Source of the DNA: T3Sed10-241 sp036751905
Lineage (GTDB): Bacteria; Bacteroidota; Bacteroidia; Flavobacteriales_D; Cryomorphaceae
Assembly (NCBI GenBank): GCA_036751905.1
Contig: DAIOTP010000189.1
Span: 1-5,279 of the forward strand
Direction of reading: 5' to 3'
DNA length: 5,279 bases
Every line of letters starts with the position of its first letter. Position 1 is the first letter of the stretch. The translations under genes and the position numbers were made by a program. Under the pieces are notes generated by a model. That model saw only the letters and a list, made by a program, of their open reading frames with translations, had not been told where the DNA came from and did not search any database. Of the stretch, positions 1 to 5,266 are shown piece by piece.

Positions 1-592
1 CGCCGAGCTCACCCCCAACCCCAACACCATGAAGTTTGTGGCCGACAGGGTGATTTTTCCTTCTGCTGATCCCGTAGAGTACCTCAGCGCGGCTCAAGCC
101 AAAGGCTCATCACAGCTGGCGCTTGAACTCTTCAATTTTCCCTTTGTGAAGGGTGTTTTCATTGCGCACAATTTTGTGACCGTGGCCAAAACAGGCGACT
201 TGAGTTGGGATCTCATCACCTTCGAGCTGCGCGAATTTGTGCGCGAATGGTGCCTCAAGCACGAGCATGTGGTGGAGCGCGTTCCTGAGCCTGTCCAGGA
301 AGCTCATGGAGGTGCCGCTTCCGCAAATAAAGCAGCGCCAAAAGCCCCGGCAGTACCCAGTGAGTACGACGAAGCCATCATCAACCTGCTGAACGAATAC
401 GTAAAGCCAGCCGTGGAAAGCGACGGCGGGGCCATCGACTTTGTAAGTTTTTATGACGGTGTAGTGACTGTACAGCTGCGCGGTTCGTGCTCCGGCTGCC
501 CATCGAGCACCGTCACTCTCAAAAACGGCATTGAGCAATTGCTCACTACGGAGTTGCCGGTGGTGAAGGAAGTGGTGGCGGAATCCGTTTGA
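1..592 (+). CDS. nfu: Nfu/NifU-family iron-sulfur cluster carrier, 5' end missing
   Basis: Proteins of this family carry a [4Fe-4S] cluster and deliver it to cytoplasmic apo-enzymes. The reading frame is open from base 2, and the residues before the first ATG (base 29) read TPNPNTMKF, a hallmark of the Nfu N-terminal domain. The ATG at 29 is therefore internal and the true start lies upstream of the window. Visible order: Nfu N-terminal domain to about residue 85 counted from that Met, an Ala/Pro-rich linker at about 86-111, then the C-terminal NifU domain at about 112-187. The NifU domain holds the cluster-ligating motif CSGC at 154-157 (bases 488-499), followed by PSS as usual. Both cysteines are present, so it should be functional. 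No signal peptide is expected. No clear terminator follows directly. The family assignment is firm; which target enzymes it serves cannot be seen. Confidence 0.93.
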   Translation, partial: AELTPNPNTMKFVADRVIFPSADPVEYLSAAQAKGSSQLALELFNFPFVKGVFIAHNFVTVAKTGDLSWDLITFELREFVREWCLKHEHVVERVPEPVQEAHGGAASANKAAPKAPAVPSEYDEAIINLLNEYVKPAVESDGGAIDFVSFYDGVVTVQLRGSCSGCPSSTVTLKNGIEQLLTTELPVVKEVVAESV

Positions 593-643
593 TCTATTCC
601 GTGTTAGGACGGGCAGCGTATGAAATGTGCTTCTGAATTTCGA

Positions 644-680
644 AGCGTATCCGGCCTATTTTGTTGAAAATCGATACGCT
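644..680. repeat. Short inverted repeat downstream of nfu
   Basis: Arms AGCGTATC (644-651) and GATACGCT (673-680) are perfect 8-bp reverse complements around a 21-base spacer. A third copy of AGCGTAT lies at 615-621 in direct orientation. No T-run follows, so this is not a convincing intrinsic terminator for nfu. It could be a weak hairpin in the nfu 3' untranslated region or chance. Confidence 0.3.
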
Positions 681-685
681 CTGTG

Positions 686-1141
686 CTAATCCGTCGAATT
701 ATAGCTTGTCTCGTTGCGCAAGAGCGTGGTAGCTGTCGATTTTCCAATAAGGATCATGCCATCAAAACTGGTTTTACCCCCGAGCACATTGTATCTGGCC
801 AGTGATTTCTTATACTCCTCATTGCCCGGAGTGAATACCGCACCGATGAAATTCATGTAGAAAAACTCCTCTGCCTACGCTGGAAAAGGAATACACCAGT
901 ACAGCATTGTGGCCCTTTTTTGCTACACGCATTCCTTCTCTCAGCCGAAAGCGCATATTAAAGCAAGTCGAAGAAGAGGGTATTCAAACCCATGATGTTA
1001 TTGGCTTGCTCAAGCACTTTGGACACCGTACCATCACCAATACTTTTGTGCTCATCCCCCAAAAATAGGCAGACCAGCTCTGGCGACTGCTGTCAATAAA
1101 GCCTTCCGCTCCTTTAAGGACGTTTCGTACAGCTTACCACA
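686..1141 (-). pseudogene. Decayed minus-strand gene, family unknown
   Basis: No intact gene lies here, but four short minus-strand open frames follow one another in order and read like protein. They are 1141-1052 (contains KERKALLTAVARAGLPIFGG), 1092-958 (contains IGDGTVSKVLEQANNIMGL), 956-819 (contains KKGHNAVLVYSF) and 856-686 (contains FIGAVFTPGNEEYKKSLARY, ending at TAG 688-686). Each step to the next frame is explained by one extra base in a homopolymer: the C5A5 run at 1056-1065, the T6 run at 916-921 and the A5 run at 861-865 (plus-strand letters). A TAA at 960-958 is also in the way. Joined, they give about 150 codons. I do not recognise the family. The 5' part of the gene is not identifiable beyond the TAG at 1144-1142. 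The plus strand also has a stop-free stretch here (850-1068), so the coding strand is an inference. Confidence 0.4.
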
Positions 1142-1144
1142 CTA

Positions 1145-1287
1145 AGCCAAACTTTTTTTCCCTGATATAGAACAATATACAAACACAATCGCAACTTTCC
1201 GCAACCTTTTCGGCAACCTCTACAAAGCTGTGCGTCTCTTATGCACAGTTACACACTGTAAATGGTTTCAAATTTTCCTTGCAGGTT
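1145..1287. other. Non-coding gap with small repeats
   Basis: No reading frame worth reporting. It contains two adjacent 12-base copies, TTCCGCAACCTT (1197-1208) and TTCGGCAACCTC (1209-1220), differing at two positions, with another GCAAC just before at 1191. A 13-base palindrome TTACACACTGTAA (5-bp arms, 3-base centre) lies at 1249-1261. Either could be a protein-binding site, but nothing nearby assigns it to a gene. Confidence 0.3.
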
Positions 1288-1320
1288 TTAAAGCGCTCCC
1301 CGAGAGCGCTTTAATTTTTT
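1288..1320 (+). terminator. Hairpin with T-run, intrinsic terminator
   Basis: Perfect 11-bp stem, TTAAAGCGCTC (1288-1298) with GAGCGCTTTAA (1304-1314), a 5-base loop, then six T (1315-1320). The T-run makes it a textbook intrinsic terminator for plus-strand transcription. It ends four bases short of the nuclease stop codon (TAG, 1326-1324), so it also forms directly after the minus-strand nuclease gene. In that direction the hairpin is followed by AAAACC rather than U, so termination of the nuclease transcript would be weaker or need another mechanism. The most natural reading is a shared structure between convergent transcripts. Confidence 0.75.
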
Positions 1321-1323
1321 ATG

Positions 1324-4134
1324 CTATCCGGGTAAAGGCTCGAAGCGCGCAAATTTAAAGTCAGGATTGGGGTACAGGTCTTCAAGGGCCGCATGCATGC
1401 GGTACACCACTTGCTTGAGCACTTCCTCAAAGGCGGCCACATCCTCTTCATGATCGAGATTAAGGTCGGGCATCAACCCCATATCCGAAGGTTTGGGCAG
1501 GCTCACGATCTGCGGGCGCAGCTGTGCTTCATTCCTTTCTGATTTCAACAACCATGCATAGAGCAGCAATTGCAACGCTTTGGGCTTTTTTGCAAAGGCT
1601 TCTATATCAAACTCTTTTACTTTCAAATCTTCCACTTTCACCACACCCGTTTTGAAATCGATGATGTGCAGCACATTGTCACGCTTTAGCATAAGGTCGG
1701 CGAAGCCCTTGATCAGCACAGTGGCAGGTCCATCTTCAAGTTGGCAGGTAAGTTGTCGGCTCAACCTGCCTTCGGTGGCTACAAATTCAATTTCGGTGCC
1801 GGCCTCCACTTCCTCGCGCTCCCGGCGCAGGTAGCTGCGCACCATGAGCAAGGCCGTTTCAAAATGCAGTCGGTTGAGGCCCTGTGCGTACTGATGCACC
1901 TCAGCACTTTCATCAAAGACGCTGCGTAGCGTGGCGTCGGTGCGGGCGGCCATTTCCTTCCACTCGGATGTGCCGAGAATGCGGCCCTCCTCATAGCTTT
2001 GAAACAGCCGCTCGAGGCATTGGTGCACGAGGGTACCAAAATTTGCCACGTCGAGATTGCCAGGCTCCGTGGGTGGACTGAGTTGCAATACAAATTCGTA
2101 GTACCACTCCAGCGGACTTTCCAGAAAACGGTTGATGCCCGATGCCGACAAGCGTTTTTCCAAATAATCGCGGATCAGCTTTTGTATGGCGGGCGTTTTT
2201 ACCAGGGGATCGACTCCCGTGTGGCCTACCGCATCGACGGTATCGATCAATTGCTCAGCGATTTGTATACCGGGATACCTGGGCACCAGGTGGTACCTGA
2301 GCTGCTGCAAATAGCGCGTAGGCTCGGCAGCCCATGGCCCGGTTTGGTCTTCATGGTACACCAGGTGTAGCTGCCCGCAGCTGTGCATCAGGCGGTAAAA
2401 ATGGTGCGCATACACCGACTCCTTTTCGCGCTTGCCGGGGAGCTTATGGTATGCTTTGATTTCAAATGGAATGAAACTCTCAGTGTGGCCCGTTCCGGGC
2501 AAAAAGTCTTCATTGGCATCGCAGAGGATGACACGCCCGAAGCCGAGGGCCCGGGTTTCGAGCAGGCCCATGATTTGAAGGCCTTTGGCAGGCTCACCAA
2601 GCAGGTTGATTCGGGTGGTTGCGAGGGCATCGGCTACAATGCTGCGCAAGGCTGTGGTGTCGAGTTCGGCCATTTGCGGAAAGTGGGCAAGCTTGCGCAA
2701 AAGGCGCTGCAGTGCCTGCAATCCCATGCGCGCCATGTGGAGCGCAAGCATGGCAGGGCGGTGCTTGGTGAATAGGCTGCCTTGGGCATCTGTGCCGCCG
2801 TACTCGTAGTCGAGGGCTTCGCGTGCCTTTTCGGCAAATTGAGCAAGCGAATCCGCAGCGGTGGTGGCATGGTGTGACCAATCGGCAAGCACAGTAGCCA
2901 TCCAGTCGATGCCAGCCTTCTGCATTTGCTCCTGCGTGAGGGCCAGGCTGCTGTATTGGCTGCGCAAGTCGATGGGGGGCAGTGCGGGGCCGCCGCTTTC
3001 CAGCAGCTTGCTGAAGGGATGGGCGCTGAGGGCGTTGAGGGCTGTGCTGCTGAGCATGGGGCCCCTTTCATCGCGGAGCAGGTGCTCATGGAGTTCAAAA
3101 AGCTTGTCCATCCAGTCGGCAAAGGCGCTTCCTGAAAGCGGAATACCCATGGTCACGTTGGCCAGCTCCACATTGGGCGGCAGGCGGTTGAGTACAGGAA
3201 TAAGCATGGCTTCATCGGCAAGCACCAGTACCGTGTCCTCAAGCTCATTTGCCGAAAGGCTGGCAAGAATGGCTGCCACGGCATCGACCTGGGCAGCTTT
3301 GGTAGGAGCCACAGTGTGGTTGATCCATATGCCTCTGTTGCCCACACTTTCGGGAGCTTGCACGGCAGTGCCCAGTTTTGCGCGCAAATTGCGCCGAATG
3401 AATAGGCCGGCGTGGTTTTCGGGATCATCGAGCCATATACTGTCGGTATCGAAATATACCTTGCCAAGGCCATCGGCTTCGAGCTGCCTCAGCACGGCGG
3501 CCTCACTGCGGGTGAATGCGTTGAAGCCGGCTACGGTAACGAAAGTACCATGGAGGGCCTCGCTGCGCTCGGCCCAGCCCTCCTCCACCAGGCGCGCTAT
3601 CAACCCGGCATAACCAAAACCTTGCTCCTGCAAACGTCGGTTGTAGCCTTGGTGGATGTCTTTGAGCGCCGACCAAAATTTGCGGTAACGCTGCTGACGA
3701 TCACTGAGTGGCTCATCGAGAAAGCTGAAGTTGTCGATTTCGCTGTACTCCATCAATTCCCTAAAAATCACTTTTGGGGAGATGCCTTGCGCCTCAATTT
3801 CATTGAAATCATCGAGCAAGGCATCACTCCAGCCAAAGAAGGCCGACAGATCTTGCGCTGCTTCCCCAAGCGCCTCCTTATAAGCGGCATAGCACTCGAA
3901 CTTGAGCAGCAGCCTGTCGGCTTGCTGGAGTCCACTGAGGTGCTCCAGCCATGCATTGAGCGTGGTGAAGCGCGGCAAGAGGCCATTGTAAGCGGGTACG
4001 TGGCCGTATCCACTGGCAAAGATGTGCTTGAGGTGGTAGGCGGCCCTTCGCGTTGGCAATACAATGGTATGATGCTCAGGGGAAAGCGGGTGATTGAGAA
4101 TGTATTGGGCTATGGTTGCCAGGAACTGCTGCAT
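1324..4134 (-). CDS. AddB/RecB-like PD-(D/E)XK nuclease, 936 aa
   Basis: Likely the nuclease subunit of an AddAB-type complex that processes double-strand DNA ends for recombination; cytoplasmic. The N-terminal part starts with IVLPTRR (24-30), typical of the inactivated helicase-like domain of AddB, with no Walker A motif. The middle holds VILCDANEDFLPG (535-547), matching the NEGxxP region of AddB/RecC-type proteins. The C-terminal nuclease domain is complete: SASGINRFLESPLEWYYEF (663-681), G700-TLV-H704, D813 in GFADLM, D826-F-K828 in IIDFKTG, and Q855-xxx-Y859. AddB proteins with an Fe-S cluster have a Cys at the CP position and a cysteine group at the C-terminus. Here the first is Ser-Pro and the tail ends without cysteines. 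The start is fixed by an in-frame TAA (4143-4141) three codons before ATG 4134-4132. The helicase partner is not in the window. Confidence 0.88.
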   Translation of the reverse strand: MQQFLATIAQYILNHPLSPEHHTIVLPTRRAAYHLKHIFASGYGHVPAYNGLLPRFTTLNAWLEHLSGLQQADRLLLKFECYAAYKEALGEAAQDLSAFFGWSDALLDDFNEIEAQGISPKVIFRELMEYSEIDNFSFLDEPLSDRQQRYRKFWSALKDIHQGYNRRLQEQGFGYAGLIARLVEEGWAERSEALHGTFVTVAGFNAFTRSEAAVLRQLEADGLGKVYFDTDSIWLDDPENHAGLFIRRNLRAKLGTAVQAPESVGNRGIWINHTVAPTKAAQVDAVAAILASLSANELEDTVLVLADEAMLIPVLNRLPPNVELANVTMGIPLSGSAFADWMDKLFELHEHLLRDERGPMLSSTALNALSAHPFSKLLESGGPALPPIDLRSQYSSLALTQEQMQKAGIDWMATVLADWSHHATTAADSLAQFAEKAREALDYEYGGTDAQGSLFTKHRPAMLALHMARMGLQALQRLLRKLAHFPQMAELDTTALRSIVADALATTRINLLGEPAKGLQIMGLLETRALGFGRVILCDANEDFLPGTGHTESFIPFEIKAYHKLPGKREKESVYAHHFYRLMHSCGQLHLVYHEDQTGPWAAEPTRYLQQLRYHLVPRYPGIQIAEQLIDTVDAVGHTGVDPLVKTPAIQKLIRDYLEKRLSASGINRFLESPLEWYYEFVLQLSPPTEPGNLDVANFGTLVHQCLERLFQSYEEGRILGTSEWKEMAARTDATLRSVFDESAEVHQYAQGLNRLHFETALLMVRSYLRREREEVEAGTEIEFVATEGRLSRQLTCQLEDGPATVLIKGFADLMLKRDNVLHIIDFKTGVVKVEDLKVKEFDIEAFAKKPKALQLLLYAWLLKSERNEAQLRPQIVSLPKPSDMGLMPDLNLDHEEDVAAFEEVLKQVVYRMHAALEDLYPNPDFKFARFEPLPG

Positions 4135-4135
4135 G

Positions 4136-4162
4136 TACTTTTATTGGTCGCCGATAAAAGTA
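4136..4162. promoter_or_regulatory. Inverted repeat abutting nuclease start codon
   Basis: Perfect 9-bp arms TACTTTTAT (4136-4144) and ATAAAAGTA (4154-4162) around the 9-base centre TGGTCGCCG. The inner arm ends one base before the nuclease ATG (4134-4132). In minus-strand mRNA this would be a hairpin covering the ribosome-landing region. In DNA it has the size and symmetry of a dimeric repressor operator. On the minus strand the outer arm contains TACTTTTA, one mismatch from the Bacteroidota -7 element TAnnTTTG, so a bound protein could block the promoter. Role inferred only. Confidence 0.5.
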
Positions 4163-4180
4163 GGTATTTGCTGATAAAAG
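4150..4180. repeat. Two direct repeats spaced 20 bp
   Basis: GCCGATAAAAG (4150-4160) and GCTGATAAAAG (4170-4180) match at 10 of 11 positions with a 20-bp period, about two helical turns. The first copy overlaps the inverted repeat at the nuclease start. Same-face spacing fits a regulator binding site in the gap between the nuclease and the possible divergent ORF at 4202, but no binding family can be named. Confidence 0.35.
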
Positions 4181-4201
4181 CTGCAAGCTGAGCATGCATG
4201 A

Positions 4202-4360
4202 ATGGTTGCGGCACACGAGGAGCGGTTGCGTTTGGTAAAGTCAATGTTACTTGGCGCAGCATTGCAACTTAGCGCCGAAGAAGCGATCTCACCGAAGGTA
4301 AATGCAGCGCAGCTGAGAAAAGGGGTCACGGGTTACTGTTCGCTAGTCACTAGCAGCTGA
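4202..4360 (+). CDS. Possible small protein, 52 aa, unknown
   Basis: An ATG-started frame directly after an in-frame TGA (4199-4201), ending at TGA 4358-4360. It begins MVAAHEERLRLVKSMLLGAA and continues with ALQLSAEEAISPKVNAAQLR, a charged and hydrophobic helix-like composition. The opposite-strand frame is a Cys/Ser-rich string typical of a shadow. The last dozen residues come from the 7-bp repeat array beginning at 4325, so the C-terminus may have been replaced or truncated by the array. No ribosome binding site stands out. It would be transcribed away from the nuclease gene, sharing the 67-base gap 4135-4201. I do not recognise a family. It could be a chance ORF or a gene remnant. Confidence 0.35.
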   Translation: MVAAHEERLRLVKSMLLGAALQLSAEEAISPKVNAAQLRKGVTGYCSLVTSS

Positions 4361-4387
4361 CTTCTAGCGACCAGTGACTCCTGATCA
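4325..4387. repeat. Degenerate array of nine 7-bp units
   Basis: Reading from 4325 in steps of seven gives nine units with consensus close to GTNACTR. Examples are GTTACTG (4332-4338), GTCACTA (4346-4352) and GTGACTC (4374-4380). Position 5 is C in eight of nine units and position 1 is G in six. The array also contains dyads: TCGCTAG (4340-4346) with CTAGCGA (4364-4370), GTCACT (4346-4351) with AGTGAC (4373-4378), the near-palindrome CTAGTCACTAG (4343-4353) and CAGCTG (4354-4359). It ends exactly on the TPR gene stop codon (TGA, 4387-4385), so the array forms that gene's 3' flank. Confidence 0.55.
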
Positions 4388-4960
4388 ACGGAAGCCCTTG
4401 CCGATGAAAGCCAAAAACTCTTTAAAGGCCTCCCTGTTGGTGAAAACCTGCTTGATTTCGTCGCCTAGGCTTTTGTTTTTTTGCTCTTTGGCAATTTCCT
4501 GCTGGATGTTGACGGGTCGGGGAGCCTCGCCGCCAGCGGCTTTGGTGTCGTGGTCGACTCTGTCGGCAAATTCAAAAAGGGCTTTGGCCTTGCTGTGGTA
4601 ACCTCGTTTTTCCTCAAGAAGTCCGAGGTTGTTGTGGGCCACGGCATCATCGGGGTCGAGTTTGATGGTGTGCTCGTAGTCGGCAATGGCGCCTTCGAGG
4701 TCGCCCATGGCATCGCGGATGTAGGCACGGCTGGCATAGCGGTAAGGATTGAGGGGCTCGATGTCGCGGGCGCGGTCAAGGTCGGCGAGGGCCTGCTTGA
4801 GGTCGCCCATGTGGTAAAATGCCACGCCGCGTTCGCTGTACATGTCGGCATCGGCAGCATCAACGCTGATCACGCGGCTGTACCAGTATACGGCATCCTC
4901 GAAATTGCCTGCTTCATACTTTTTTCTGGCTTTTTTGTAAAATGTATTTTTGTCGCTCAT
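4385..4960 (-). CDS. Tetratricopeptide repeat protein, 191 aa
   Basis: A soluble protein-protein interaction scaffold; the partner is unknown. Counting from ATG 4960-4958 there are four TPRs of exactly 34 residues at 5-38, 39-72, 73-106 and 107-140, with the usual pattern of small residues and acidic-Pro ends (IEPLNP, KLDPDDA). The fourth, with SKAKALFEFADRVD, is the most diverged. Residues 141-191 are a Lys/Glu-rich linker and an amphipathic tail, NREAFKEFLAFIGKGFR. There is no signal peptide or membrane segment. A TTG three codons upstream (4969) could also start the frame. I chose the ATG because it is the stronger codon and is preceded by an A/G-rich GAAGAAA. The next gene diverges from it with 17 bases between starts. 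Confidence 0.85.
   Translation of the reverse strand: MSDKNTFYKKARKKYEAGNFEDAVYWYSRVISVDAADADMYSERGVAFYHMGDLKQALADLDRARDIEPLNPYRYASRAYIRDAMGDLEGAIADYEHTIKLDPDDAVAHNNLGLLEEKRGYHSKAKALFEFADRVDHDTKAAGGEAPRPVNIQQEIAKEQKNKSLGDEIKQVFTNREAFKEFLAFIGKGFR
4945..4952 (+). promoter_or_regulatory. Candidate -7 promoter element for small gene
   Basis: TATTTTTG matches the Bacteroidota primary-sigma -7 consensus TAnnTTTG exactly. The upstream -33 TTTG is only partly present (TTTC about 18 bases before). A start of transcription around 4957-4960 would exclude ATG 4942 as the start of the small plus-strand gene and leave a leader of about 20 bases before GTG 4978. It lies inside the first codons of the TPR gene. 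Confidence 0.4.
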
Positions 4961-4977
4961 TTTCTTCAATTTTCGCA

Positions 4978-5232
4978 GTGGAGTATCCCATTTACCGCAA
5001 GTATTACAATAACAAATCCTATTTCAAAGTGTTGGGACCATCCAGTTTTGTAGAGGTTCAGGTACTTGGCCGCTACTACAGCGAGCACCATTTCGAGGCA
5101 AAGATACTGCCCGACCGCAATTACATAGCCGATATGATCGCCATGGCTGGTGGAGGCTGGGAGGAAATTACCGCGGCCGAATATGAAGCTTTCATGAACA
5201 TTTGCCGGCAGGAACTTGAGAAGGTAGGGTAG
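4978..5232 (+). CDS. Conserved-looking small protein of unknown function, 84 aa
   Basis: From GTG 4978 the protein starts MEYPIYRKYYNNKSYFKVLG and contains HHFEAKILPDRNYIADMI at 37-54, then a WEEITAAEYEAFMNICRQEL tail at 61-80. It is rich in Tyr, Phe and charged residues and has no signal peptide, membrane segment or cysteine motif. It resembles small uncharacterised Bacteroidota proteins that begin with a similar Glu-Tyr-Pro-x-Tyr-Arg-Lys segment; that is from memory and gives no function. The frame is open back to ATG 4942, but that start would run through the TPR gene's first codons and give an unrelated N-terminus. The GTG fits the likely promoter better. Stop is TAG 5230-5232. It is divergent from the TPR gene. 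Confidence 0.75.
   Translation: MEYPIYRKYYNNKSYFKVLGPSSFVEVQVLGRYYSEHHFEAKILPDRNYIADMIAMAGGGWEEITAAEYEAFMNICRQELEKVG
4998..5028 (-). promoter_or_regulatory. Candidate promoter for TPR gene
   Basis: On the minus strand, TTTG (5028-5025) is followed after 18 bases by TAATACTTG (5006-4998), an imperfect match to the Bacteroidota -33 TTTG / -7 TAnnTTTG pair. Transcription would start near 4991, about 30 bases before the TPR ATG. The site lies within the coding region of the divergent small gene. Weak evidence. Confidence 0.25.
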
Positions 5233-5239
5233 GTAGGGT
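5222..5239 (+). repeat. 9-bp tandem duplication across a stop codon
   Basis: AGGTAGGGT occurs twice back to back (5222-5230 and 5231-5239). The small gene's TAG (5230-5232) sits on the junction. The duplication looks recent because the copies are identical. It opens a G-rich stretch to about 5267 with five runs of three or more G. Confidence 0.6.
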
Positions 5240-5266
5240 TGCGGCTGGGCGGGAGGTTGGTATGGG

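Noticed and set aside
850..1068. Stop-free plus-strand stretch containing LLKHFGHRTITNT, resembling the GH region of tyrosine recombinases
   Set aside because: No Met start, the spacing from the FAT-like segment is too long, and the expected nucleophile Tyr after GH is absent. The opposite strand explains the region better. It stays a low-probability alternative to the minus-strand remnant.
1999..2775. Plus-strand ORFs of 123 and 130 aa
   Set aside because: Antisense frames of the nuclease coding region with no independent support.
2861..3613. Long plus-strand ORF of 250 aa opposite the nuclease
   Set aside because: It lies wholly inside the nuclease gene on the other strand and is Ser/Ala/Leu-rich with no recognisable motif, so it is an antisense shadow.
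3412..4191. Plus-strand ORF of 259 aa opposite the nuclease N-terminus
   Set aside because: Nearly all of it is antisense to a motif-supported gene, and its 3' end falls in the regulatory gap. No domain is visible.
4253..4276. GGCGC...GCGCC hairpin as a terminator
   Set aside because: Only 5 bp with a 14-base loop and no T-run on either strand; it lies within the possible small ORF.
4141..4329. Minus-strand ORF of 62 aa
   Set aside because: Cys/Ser/Ala-rich string typical of a shadow frame, running through the nuclease regulatory region. The plus-strand frame at 4202 is more protein-like.
4942..4977. ATG start for the small plus-strand gene at 4942
   Set aside because: It would overlap the TPR gene start and precede the likely transcription start; the sequence only becomes family-like from GTG 4978.
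4481..5053. Plus-strand ORF of 190 aa opposite the TPR gene
   Set aside because: Val/Gly-rich antisense frame of a clear four-repeat TPR protein.
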